Below, in pieces: positions 1-6,045 of a DNA stretch of 6,904 nt; position 1 is the stretch's first letter; each line of letters opens with the position of its first letter. This DNA is from Ilumatobacteraceae bacterium (GTDB lineage Bacteria; Actinomycetota; Acidimicrobiia; Acidimicrobiales; Ilumatobacteraceae). Where the stretch lies: contig JALOLG010000212.1 of NCBI GenBank assembly GCA_025456105.1, positions 1 to 6,904 of the forward strand, given 5' to 3'. The position numbers and the translations under genes are program-made. The notes under the pieces were generated by a model. The model saw only the letters and a program-made list of their open reading frames with translations, made no database searches and had not been told where the DNA came from.

Positions 1-26
1 GAACCAGGCGATCTCCACGGGTGCGG

Positions 27-929
27 TCACGGCAGCGGCACGCCCTCGGAGGCCTGGATGATGCGGTAGACGTCGTGGCGGTCGAGCGACACCTGGAGCG
101 CACGGGTGGCGGCCCGGATGCGATCGGGCGCCTGGCTGCCGAGGATCGCCACGGGTGCCGACGGGTGCGCGAGCACGAACGCGAGCGCGACGCACACCCG
201 GTCGGTGCCCTCGCGGTCGGCGAGGTTGTCGAGCGCGGCGAGGAGCTCGGGGTTCACCCCCTCACCGCTCGCGATGCGGCCACCGGCGAGCGGGCTCCAT
301 GCGAGTGGCACCACGCCGTGCTGCATGCAGGCGTCGAACGTGCCGTCGCGCAGCGGTTCGAGGTGCAGCGCCGAGTACTGGGGCTGGTTGGTGGCGATCG
401 GGAACGGGAGGTGGGCCTGCAGCGCGGCCACCTGCGCAGGGGTGTGGTTCGACACGCCGACCTCGCGGACCTTGCCCTCCTCGCGCAGCGCGGTGAGGGT
501 GGCCGCCACCTCGGCCGGGTGGGTCAGCATGTCGGGGCGGTGCACCTGGTAGAGGTCGATCACGTCGACGCCGAGGCGGCGCAGCGACGCCTCGCACGCG
601 GCGCGCAGCGCCGTGGGCGACGAGTCGTACGGGACCGGTGGCACGATGCCGCCCTTGGTGGCGAGCACCATGCGGTCGCGCAGGTGCGGCGCGGCGGCGA
701 GCACCCGGCCGAGCAGCTCCTCGACCGCGCCGAAGCCGGTGCCGCCCCAGTCGAGGCCGTACACGTCGGCCGTGTCGACGAGGTTCATGCCGGCGTCGAG
801 CGCGGCCTCCACCGTGGCCTGGGCCGTCGCCACGTCGTCGTCGGTGAAGCGCCACTGACCGTGGGCGAGCGGTCCGACGGGCGGCAGCGAGCCGATGGTG
901 CGGGGATCGGTGCGGACGAGCGAGCTCAT
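27..929 (-). CDS. Aldo/keto reductase, YdhF-like
   Basis: A complete 300-residue NAD(P)H-dependent oxidoreductase of the aldo/keto reductase superfamily, a soluble TIM barrel that reduces aldehydes or ketones. The catalytic tetrad is visible: D52 and Y57 in VDTADVYG, K92 in ATKGG and H130 in YQVHRPD. The conserved SNHTP (160-164) and TNQPQYS (180-186) stretches and the late AILGSQ loop (261-266), which helps bind the cofactor phosphate, are also present. The overall layout and the GTFD, AWSPLAGGRI and IGS-type motifs resemble E. coli YdhF more than AKR1 enzymes. The physiological substrate cannot be deduced. The ATG at 929 was chosen because MSSLVRT opens the family-like N-terminus and a promoter-like hexamer lies 9 nt before it. 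The frame stays open much further upstream, but that part has no protein-like character. The gene is transcribed away from the membrane-protein gene at 984. After its stop, a GTG at 18-16 might begin another minus-strand gene running off the window. Confidence 0.93.
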   Translation of the reverse strand: MSSLVRTDPRTIGSLPPVGPLAHGQWRFTDDDVATAQATVEAALDAGMNLVDTADVYGLDWGGTGFGAVEELLGRVLAAAPHLRDRMVLATKGGIVPPVPYDSSPTALRAACEASLRRLGVDVIDLYQVHRPDMLTHPAEVAATLTALREEGKVREVGVSNHTPAQVAALQAHLPFPIATNQPQYSALHLEPLRDGTFDACMQHGVVPLAWSPLAGGRIASGEGVNPELLAALDNLADREGTDRVCVALAFVLAHPSAPVAILGSQAPDRIRAATRALQVSLDRHDVYRIIQASEGVPLP

Positions 930-938
930 GGTGGCCCC

Positions 939-944
939 GTTGTA
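939..944 (-). promoter_or_regulatory. Possible -10 element for the aldo/keto reductase gene
   Basis: On the minus strand the hexamer TACAAC (4 of 6 matches to TATAAT) ends 9 nt before the ATG at 929. No Shine-Dalgarno is visible between them apart from a short G run. The spacing would put the transcription start at or within a base or two of the start codon, giving a leaderless mRNA. No good -35 was seen. The support is the same geometry at two other genes in this window. Confidence 0.3.
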
Positions 945-968
945 CTCGGCCTGCGGGGGTGGGGCGCG

Positions 969-974
969 TAGCGT
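969..974 (+). promoter_or_regulatory. Possible -10 element of a leaderless promoter for the membrane-protein gene
   Basis: TAGCGT fits the actinobacterial TAnnnT -10 pattern and ends 9 nt before the ATG at 984. There is no Shine-Dalgarno in the gap, which is typical of leaderless transcripts in high-GC actinobacteria. No convincing -35 was found. It lies in the 54-bp divergent spacer shared with the aldo/keto reductase gene. Confidence 0.4.
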
Positions 975-983
975 GCGACGGGC

Positions 984-2612
984 ATGGAGGCGGCGACCGA
1001 CGACGAGGCGACCCGGTCGTCGCCGGGTGTGGTGGCTGCGTCGGTCGTGGCGCTCGCGCTGTTCCTGCCGGTGGCGGTGGCGCTGGTGGCGCTCGTCGCC
1101 GGCGACCGCTGGTTCCCCACCGGCGACATGGCACAGGCCGAGCTGCACGTGCGCGGCTTCTGGGGGGACCCGCCGCTCGTGGGCGCGGCGGGCCGCATCG
1201 CCGACAGCGACGGTGTGCAGGGGTCGCACCCGGGGCCGGCGCTCTGGGTGGCGATGTGGCCCGTCTACGCGCTGTTCGGGTCGAGCGCCGCCGCGCTCCA
1301 GGTGAGCGTCGGGATCGTGCACCTGCTCACGCTCGGCCTCGTCGCGTGGCTCGCCTGGCGTCGCGGCGGATGGGGGTTGCTGCTGCCGCTCACGGTCACC
1401 CTCGCGCTGGTGGTGCGCGCCGGCGGGCCCGAGGTGCTCACCGAGCCGTGGAACCCGTGGATGGCGCTGCTGCCGTTCGTCGTGGCGCTGCTCGCCAGCT
1501 GGTCGGCGGTGGAGGGCGACCTGTGGGCGGCGCCGATCGCGGTCGCGGCGGCGAGCTACGCCGTGCAGGCGCACGCGGGCTACGCGCTCGTGATGCTCGG
1601 GGTGCTCGGCCTGGCGCTCGTGGGCGCCGTCTGGCGGTTCTGGCGCAGCGATCGTCGTCGGGCGCTCGTGCTGTGGGTGATCGTGGCGTTCGACGTCGCG
1701 GTGATCGCGTGGATCCCACCGATCGTCGACCAGCTGCGTCGCGATCCCGGCAACCTGTCGATCCTCATCGACCACTTCGGCTCGCCGAACGAGCCGGGCC
1801 TCGGGCTCGGCCGCGTGGCCGAGATCGCAGCCCTGCAGCTGAGCCTGCTCGGCCCGTGGGTGCTCGGCGCGGCTCGTGAGTCGTTCGACTTGATCGCCGC
1901 GGTGGGTCTGGCCGGCATGGTCGTGCTGTGGGGGGTGGGGGCGCGGTCGGCGTGGCGGCGGCGCGCCGACGACGAGCTGCGGTTGCACGGGCTGCTCGCC
2001 GCGGTGTGGGTGCTCGCCGTGGTGTCGATCAGCCGCATCTTCGGGCCGTACTTCGAGTACACGATCCGCTGGGTGTGGTTCGTCGCCGCGCTCACCGTGG
2101 CGGCGTCGGTGTGGTCGCTCACCCGCACCTGGGACGGCCCGTCGCGCCGCACGGCCGAGCGCGTCATGGCGGCCGTCGCTGCTGCGGTGCTGGTGCTGGC
2201 CGCCGTGCAGTTCGGTCGGCGGGCCGAGCCCACCGGCTTCGCCGACGGCGAGCTGGTGGGGGCGGTGGTGCCGGCGACGGTGGGGCAGCTCGATCCCGAG
2301 GCGCGTCACCTGGTGCAGTGGTGGGACGTGGCGCTCGTGGGTGCGGCCGGGTTCGGCACCCTCCTCGAGCTCGAGCGGGAGGGGTTCGACGTGGTGGCGC
2401 TCCCGACCTACTCGGCCGCCGTGCTGCCGCACCGGACCGCGCCCGAGGACTCGGTCGACGCCGTGCTGTACGTGGTGACGGGTGAGGGTCCGATCGCCAC
2501 GGCCCGCACCCGCGAGGGGGTCGACGAGCTGGCCTACGCCGACCTGCGGACGGCGGAGGAGCGGGCCGAGTCGGCGCGGCTGCGCGCCGAGATCGAGGCC
2601 GCGCTGGCGGCC
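984..2612 (+). CDS. Polytopic membrane protein, GT-C/GT39 glycosyltransferase-like, 3' end missing
   Basis: About 543 residues are credible. The N-terminus is hydrophobic (16-40), followed by a first extracytoplasmic loop with GDMAQAEL (47-54) and a SHPGPALW segment (81-88). This layout is typical of GT-C fold transferases that use lipid-linked sugars, where an acidic residue in the first loop is catalytic. Further membrane segments lie near 104-125, 131-146, 159-173, 182-214, 227-246, 281-297, 303-320, 336-350, 361-380 and 393-409. A soluble C-terminal part (about 411-543) follows. Substrate and pathway are unknown, and a glycosyltransferase role is inferred only from topology. The start ATG at 984 is supported by the adjacent TAGCGT hexamer. 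The oddity is the end: no stop occurs in this frame near the end of recognisable sequence. The frame runs into a foreign-looking segment at about 2613 and on through deoC and deoA as a nonsense Arg-rich reading, so the reported end is a homology breakpoint and not a stop codon. Relatives may extend further, so the protein is probably truncated. Confidence 0.7.
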
Positions 2613-2723
2613 TTTGTAGTCGATGAAGACCTCCACCCGGTAAACCCCTGGCTCGCTGGTGATGTACGTGCACAGGTCGCGCCGCTTCCAGGTCTTGACC
2701 ACCTTGCCGTCTTTCAGCAAGTG
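2613..2723 (-). pseudogene. Foreign coding fragment resembling the C-terminal region of a PHP-type metal-dependent hydrolase
   Basis: This 111-nt segment has about 58% G+C by hand count (64 of 111), well below its surroundings. Read on the minus strand it gives 37 residues with a normal, lysine-containing composition: LLKDGKVVKTW, then CTYITSEPGVYRVEVFIDYK. The pattern of a 'DGkvv' strand followed by 'ePGvYRvEv' recalls the small beta-domain after the PHP catalytic domain in bacterial PHP/CehA-like hydrolases. That family assignment is from memory and is tentative. There is no complete gene: nothing family-like lies beyond the fragment on either side. The reading continues as KGRQRG for a few codons into the membrane-protein gene (to about 2598), so the breakpoint could fall anywhere in 2598-2612. 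It separates a truncated gene from the deoC start. It may be a real inserted remnant or an assembly artefact. Confidence 0.45.
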
Positions 2724-2733
2724 ACACGACGCC

Positions 2734-3495
2734 ATGACCGCACCCGACACCGCCGCCCTCGCCCGTCGTGCGATCGGGCTCGTCGACCTCACCGATCTCG
2801 ACGACCGCTCGTCGGTCGCGTCGGTGCAGGCGCTCTGCGCCCGGGCCGTCGAGCACGGCACCGCCGCGGTGTGCGTGTGGCCCGACTTCGTGGCGACCGC
2901 TCGCTCGTCGGTGGGCGACTCGGGCGTGCAGGTGGCGACGGTCGTGAACTTCCCGTCGGGCACCGAGCGGCCCTTCGCCGTCGGGGTGCAGACCGAGCGG
3001 GCGATCGTCGACGGCGCCGACGAGATCGACGTGGTGCTCCCGTACGGCGCGTTCGTGGCCGGCGACCTCGAGCGGGCGGCAGGTGTGCTCGACACCGTGC
3101 GAGCCGCGGCGGGCGCGCTGCTCGTGAAGGTGATCCTCGAGACCGGCGAGCTGCCCGACGTGGCCACCGTCGAGGCGGCCGCTCGGTTCGCGGTCGATCA
3201 CGGCGCCGACTTCGTGAAGACGTCCACCGGCAAGACGCCGCGCTCGGCGAGCCCGGAGGCGGCGGCCGCGATGCTGCGGGTGATCGCGTCGGCCGGCCGC
3301 CCGGTGGGCATCAAGCCGTCGGGGGGGATCCGCACGCTCGCCGACGCCGAGCAGTACATCGCGCTCGCCGACGGCGTGATGGGCGAGGGCTGGGCGACGC
3401 CGGCGACGTTCCGGTTCGGGGCGAGCGGCCTGCTCGACGCGCTGCTCGCCGCGGTCGAGGGCGACACGTCGGCGTCGTCGACGAGTGCGTATTAG
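2734..3495 (+). CDS. deoC: Deoxyribose-phosphate aldolase
   Basis: DeoC cleaves 2-deoxy-D-ribose-5-phosphate to acetaldehyde and D-glyceraldehyde-3-phosphate in deoxynucleoside catabolism. It is a cytoplasmic class I aldolase with a TIM barrel. The protein has 253 residues, against about 259 for E. coli DeoC, and follows the E. coli type along its whole length. The Schiff-base lysine is K162 in DFVKTSTGK. The second active-site lysine is K194 in GIKPSGGIRT. The proton-relay aspartate is D99 in ADEIDVVLPY. AVCVWP and LVKVILETGEL are also present, and the chain ends in the C-terminal tyrosine (STSAY) that E. coli DeoC uses for proton transfer. The ATG at 2734 matches the family N-terminus (MTAPDTAALARRAIGLVDLTDLDD). 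No Shine-Dalgarno or adjacent TAnnnT hexamer precedes it, because the sequence just upstream is the foreign-looking segment. deoA follows after 12 nt, so the two are an operon. Confidence 0.96.
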   Translation: MTAPDTAALARRAIGLVDLTDLDDRSSVASVQALCARAVEHGTAAVCVWPDFVATARSSVGDSGVQVATVVNFPSGTERPFAVGVQTERAIVDGADEIDVVLPYGAFVAGDLERAAGVLDTVRAAAGALLVKVILETGELPDVATVEAAARFAVDHGADFVKTSTGKTPRSASPEAAAAMLRVIASAGRPVGIKPSGGIRTLADAEQYIALADGVMGEGWATPATFRFGASGLLDALLAAVEGDTSASSTSAY

Positions 3496-3500
3496 GAGGT
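3494..3500 (+). promoter_or_regulatory. Ribosome binding site of deoA overlapping the deoC stop codon
   Basis: AGGAGGT is a perfect anti-16S match whose first two bases are the last two of the deoC TAG stop (3493-3495). It sits 7 nt before the deoA ATG at 3508. It fixes the deoA start and suggests translational coupling, since ribosomes finishing deoC are positioned on the deoA initiation site. It is the best Shine-Dalgarno in the window. Confidence 0.85.
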
Positions 3501-3507
3501 CCAGGTC

Positions 3508-4779
3508 ATGGCATCGCTGCTGCCGCAGGAGATCATCCGCACCAAGCGCGACGGTGGCGAGCTCACCGTCGCGCAGATCGAGCGGTTCGTCGCCGGGCTC
3601 GTCGACGGATCAGTGGCCGAGGGTCAGGCGGCGGCGCTCGCGATGGCCGTGTTCTTCAACGGCATGACGCTCGCCGAGCGGGTCGCGCTCACCATGGCGA
3701 TGACGCGCAGCGGCACGGTGCTCACGTGGGACGACCTCGACGGTCCCGTGGTCGACAAGCACTCGACGGGTGGCGTGGGCGACACCGTGAGCCTGATGCT
3801 CGCTCCGGCGGTGGCGGCGTGCGGCGCCTTCGTGCCGATGATCTCGGGGCGCGGCCTCGGCCACACCGGCGGCACGCTCGACAAGATGGCGTCGATCCCC
3901 GGCTACCGGGTGATGCCCGAGCGCGACGAGTTCCGTCGTGTGGTGCGCGAGGTGGGCTGCGCGGTGATCGGCCAGACCGACGACCTCGCGCCGGCCGACA
4001 AGCGGCTGTACGCGATCCGCGACGTGACGGCCACGGTGGAGTCGATCCCGCTGATCACCGCGTCGATCCTGTCGAAGAAGCTCGCCGCCGGGCTCGACGG
4101 GCTGGTGATGGACGTGAAGTGGGGCAACGGCGCGTTCATGTCCACCCACGACGCCGCGCAGGCGCTCGCCGACTCCCTCGTGGAGGTCGCGGTCGGGGCC
4201 GGCCTGCCCACGTCGGCGCTGCTCACCGACATGAACCAGCCGCTCGCGTCGGTGGCCGGCAACGCGCTCGAGGTGCGGTACGCGATCGACGACCTCACCA
4301 ACGCCCGGATCGAGCCGCGCATGCGCGAGGTCGTGGTGGCGCTCGGCGCCGAGATGCTCGTGGTGGCCGGGATCGCCGCCGATGTCGCGGCCGGCCGATC
4401 GGCGATCGAGGCCGCGTACGCCGACGGTCGCGCCGCGGCGAAGTTCGCCGAGATGGTCACTGCGCTCGGTGGTCCGGCCGACCTGGTCGAGCACCCCGAG
4501 CGGCACCTCGCAGCGGCGGAGGTGGTGGTGGCCGTCGACGTGCCCGCCGGCACCGTGCAGGCGATCGACACGCGGGCCGTCGGGCTCGCCGTGGTCACGC
4601 TCGGCGGTGGCCGCACCCGGCCGCAGGACCCGATCGATCCTGCCGTGGGGCTCGTCGATCTCGCCGAGGTGGGCGAAGCGGTCGGCCCCGATCGGCCGCT
4701 CGCGATCGTGCACGCCCGCACCGAGGATGCGGCCGCTGCGGCGGCGGAGCAGGTGCGTGGGGCCTACGACGTGATCTGA
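3508..4779 (+). CDS. deoA: Thymidine phosphorylase
   Basis: This enzyme of the nucleoside phosphorylase II family converts thymidine plus phosphate to thymine and 2-deoxyribose-1-phosphate, which feeds DeoC after isomerisation. It has 423 residues, against 440 for E. coli DeoA, and lacks most of the E. coli C-terminal tail. From residue 84 to 190 its numbering coincides with the E. coli enzyme. The phosphate-site residues K84 and S86 ([10 protein letters not shown]), S95, S113 (MISGRG) and T123 (GHTGGT) are present. So are the pyrimidine-site residues R171 (YAIRD), S186 (ITAS) and K190. Methionine occupies position 111, as in thymidine-specific E. coli DeoA, where PyNP-type enzymes are reported to carry lysine. 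This favours thymidine phosphorylase over the broad-specificity pdp type. An N-terminal helical domain and a C-terminal PYNP domain with [18 protein letters not shown] (about 368-385) complete the fold. It is translationally coupled to deoC. Confidence 0.95.
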   Translation: MASLLPQEIIRTKRDGGELTVAQIERFVAGLVDGSVAEGQAAALAMAVFFNGMTLAERVALTMAMTRSGTVLTWDDLDGPVVDKHSTGGVGDTVSLMLAPAVAACGAFVPMISGRGLGHTGGTLDKMASIPGYRVMPERDEFRRVVREVGCAVIGQTDDLAPADKRLYAIRDVTATVESIPLITASILSKKLAAGLDGLVMDVKWGNGAFMSTHDAAQALADSLVEVAVGAGLPTSALLTDMNQPLASVAGNALEVRYAIDDLTNARIEPRMREVVVALGAEMLVVAGIAADVAAGRSAIEAAYADGRAAAKFAEMVTALGGPADLVEHPERHLAAAEVVVAVDVPAGTVQAIDTRAVGLAVVTLGGGRTRPQDPIDPAVGLVDLAEVGEAVGPDRPLAIVHARTEDAAAAAAEQVRGAYDVI

Positions 4780-4801
4780 AGCGCGGTCACGCCGACCCGG
4801 C

Positions 4802-4807
4802 TACTGT
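4802..4807 (+). promoter_or_regulatory. Possible -10 element of a leaderless promoter for mscL
   Basis: TACTGT fits TAnnnT and ends 8 nt before the mscL ATG at 4816. The 8-nt gap (CCCGGCCG) holds no Shine-Dalgarno. Transcription would then start at or next to the A of the ATG. No clear -35 was found. It implies that mscL and the genes after it can be transcribed separately from deoC-deoA, 36 nt upstream. Confidence 0.45.
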
Positions 4808-4815
4808 CCCGGCCG

Positions 4816-5187
4816 ATGAAGAGCTTCCTGGCCGAGTTCAAGACGTTCATCTCGAAGGGCAACCTGCTCGGGATCGCCGTCGGCTTCGTGATGGGCGCCG
4901 CCTTCACGGCGGTCATCAACTCCCTCGTCGAGAACGTGATCATGCCGATCGTGGCGATCCCGTTCGGCGAGCCGAACTTCGACAGCGCCCTGATCATCAC
5001 CATCAACGACGCCCAGATCCGGCTCGGGGCCTTCCTCACCACGTTCGTCACGTTCGTGCTCACGGCGTTCGTGCTCTTCCTGATCCTGAAGGCGTACAAC
5101 AAGAGCACCGGTAGCGAGGCCGCCGGCGCCGACACCGAGATCTCGCTGCTGCGCGAGATCCGCGATCAGATGCGCCAGGGCAGCTGA
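4816..5187 (+). CDS. mscL: Large-conductance mechanosensitive channel MscL
   Basis: MscL forms a homopentameric inner-membrane pore that opens under membrane tension and vents solutes during hypo-osmotic shock. The 123 residues (E. coli 136) show the family layout: an amphipathic N-terminal helix (1-13), KGN, then TM1 (about 17-46) with AVGFVMGAAF and SLVENVIMPIV. A short extracellular loop (about 48-68, ending NDAQIRLG) leads to TM2 (about 71-93, FVTFVLTAFVLFLILK). A Gly/Ala-rich linker and a C-terminal cytoplasmic helix with EISLLREIRDQM (108-119) follow, like the E. coli VLLTEIRDLL bundle. Aligned to E. coli, the pore-lining D18 is G19 here, the constriction residues L19 and V23 are I20 and F24, and G22 is conserved. 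The start at 4816 gives the correct N-terminus. It has no Shine-Dalgarno but does have a TACTGT hexamer 8 nt upstream. The DUF6325 gene follows after 36 nt in the same direction. Confidence 0.95.
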   Translation: MKSFLAEFKTFISKGNLLGIAVGFVMGAAFTAVINSLVENVIMPIVAIPFGEPNFDSALIITINDAQIRLGAFLTTFVTFVLTAFVLFLILKAYNKSTGSEAAGADTEISLLREIRDQMRQGS

Positions 5188-5212
5188 CCGACCCACCATC
5201 GAGCCGAGAACC

Positions 5213-5218
5213 AGGAGA
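5213..5218 (+). promoter_or_regulatory. Ribosome binding site supporting a GTG start
   Basis: AGGAGA, whose AGGAG core ends 6 nt before the GTG at 5224, selects this GTG as the start of the DUF6325-family gene. The protein it yields begins PGPIEVITIAFPG, which matches the family N-terminus. Confidence 0.7.
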
Positions 5219-5223
5219 CCCCC

Positions 5224-5649
5224 GTGCCCGGACCCATCGAAGTCATCACCATCGCGTTCCCAGGCAGCCGCTTCAACGGCGCGGTGCTGCCCGAGCTCGC
5301 CCGGCTGGTGGCCGACAACACCATCAACATCGTCGACGGCCTGTTCGTCACCGTCGAGGCCGACGGCACGCGCACGCTCGTCGAGATCGACGACACCGAG
5401 CTCAGCGACGAGCTCGGCCAGCTCGCCGATCTGTTCGACGAGGTCGCGGAGCTGCTCAGCGACGAGGACATCGACGAGCTCACCGCTGGCCTGGCGCCCG
5501 GCGACTCCGCCGTCGTGCTCACGATCGAGCACACCTGGGCCACCAGGTTCCAGGAGGCCGTCATCGAGTCCGGTGGTGTCCTGGTGTCGAGCTTCCGCGT
5601 GCCGGCCGACGTCGTCGACGACGTCCTGGCTGCGCTGAACGAGGGCTGA
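5224..5649 (+). CDS. DUF6325 family protein
   Basis: A 141-residue acidic, soluble protein with no signal peptide or membrane segment. The N-terminal GPIEVITIAFPGSRFNG (3-19), the 'LARLVADNTINIVDGLFV' stretch (25-42) and the C-terminal HTWATRFQEAVIESGGVLV (103-121) are recognised from memory as DUF6325. This actinobacterial family has the repeated beta-alpha pattern of DUF1269-type ferredoxin-like proteins. No catalytic motif is visible and the function is unknown. The middle (about 56-90) is strongly acidic, with many Asp and Glu, and is predicted helical. It starts with GTG behind a good Shine-Dalgarno. It lies 36 nt after mscL and 47 nt before the SHOCT gene, so co-transcription is likely. 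Pairing of DUF6325 and SHOCT genes is something I recall from other actinobacteria, not something this sequence shows. Confidence 0.8.
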   Translation: MPGPIEVITIAFPGSRFNGAVLPELARLVADNTINIVDGLFVTVEADGTRTLVEIDDTELSDELGQLADLFDEVAELLSDEDIDELTAGLAPGDSAVVLTIEHTWATRFQEAVIESGGVLVSSFRVPADVVDDVLAALNEG

Positions 5650-5696
5650 CGGCCCGCACATCCACGAACCACGAACGAGCACACGAGGAGCACAAC

Positions 5697-6041
5697 ATGC
5701 GTCGACGAGTCGGACGTCCCGGCGTGGTGGGCACGATGGCCCGCACCGCCGTCATCGCAGGCACCGCCACCGCCACCGCCAACGCGGTGTCGAACCGCAG
5801 CGCCAACAAGCAGGCCGCTGCGCAGCAGCAGCAGGCCGCCATGCAGCAGGCCGCCTACGAGCAGGGCGCGGCCGATGCCGCGGCTGCTGCCGCTGCCGCA
5901 CCGCCGCCACCGCCGCCCGCTGCGCCGGCGGCGGCCGAGACCGACGTGATCGCGCAGCTCACGAAGCTGGGCGAGCTGAAGGCGGCCGGTGTCCTCACCG
6001 ACGAGGAGTTCGCCGCCGCCAAGGCCAAGCTGCTGGGCTGA
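5697..6041 (+). CDS. Small SHOCT-domain protein with a Gln/Ala/Pro-rich linker
   Basis: This 114-residue protein has three parts. A basic N-terminus (MRRRVGRPG, then TMARTAVIAGTATATANAV) could be a weak membrane- or nucleic-acid-interacting helix. A low-complexity linker (about 38-80) is rich in Gln, Ala and a Pro run. The C-terminal SHOCT domain (83-114) carries the typical 'DVIAQLTKLGELKAAGVLTD' core followed by EEFAAAKAKLLG. SHOCT is a short helical module usually at protein ends and is thought to mediate oligomerisation or attachment. The protein's own role is unknown. The ATG at 5697 is preceded by GAGGAG (5685-5690) with 6-nt spacing. The stop at 6039-6041 lies 4 nt before the crotonase GTG. 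The simple-sequence DNA in the linker (CAG and GCC/CCG repeats) could vary in length between strains. Confidence 0.82.
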   Translation: MRRRVGRPGVVGTMARTAVIAGTATATANAVSNRSANKQAAAQQQQAAMQQAAYEQGAADAAAAAAAAPPPPPPAAPAAAETDVIAQLTKLGELKAAGVLTDEEFAAAKAKLLG

Positions 6042-6045
6042 GCCG

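Noticed and set aside
1..18. Possible GTG start of another minus-strand gene just after the aldo/keto reductase stop
   Set aside because: GTG at 18-16 reads on as VEIAWF to the window edge, but six codons without a Shine-Dalgarno cannot support a gene call.
2613..2723. A small RNA, riboswitch or recombination attachment site in the low-GC segment
   Set aside because: No strong stem-loop or direct or inverted repeats at the edges were found, and the minus-strand coding character explains the composition better.
930..3167. A long minus-strand open frame continuous with the aldo/keto reductase gene
   Set aside because: Upstream of the ATG at 929 it is antisense to the membrane protein and deoC, with low-complexity Arg/His/Pro content. 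Only the short piece at 2613-2723 looks protein-like, and that is reported separately.
3610..4713. Long minus-strand open frames opposite deoA
   Set aside because: They have Arg/His/Gly-rich composition with no recognisable motif and lie fully antisense to a well-supported enzyme gene.
4780..4815. Terminator between deoA and mscL
   Set aside because: Only short, imperfect CCGG-type complementarity is present, with no stable stem or T run, so it is not supported.
984..5114. A single plus-strand open frame of more than 4 kb through the membrane-protein gene, deoC and deoA
   Set aside because: Beyond about 2612 the translation is an Arg/Gly/His-rich out-of-frame reading of deoC and deoA, which are unmistakable in their own frames. 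The frame is open only because the DNA is so GC-rich.
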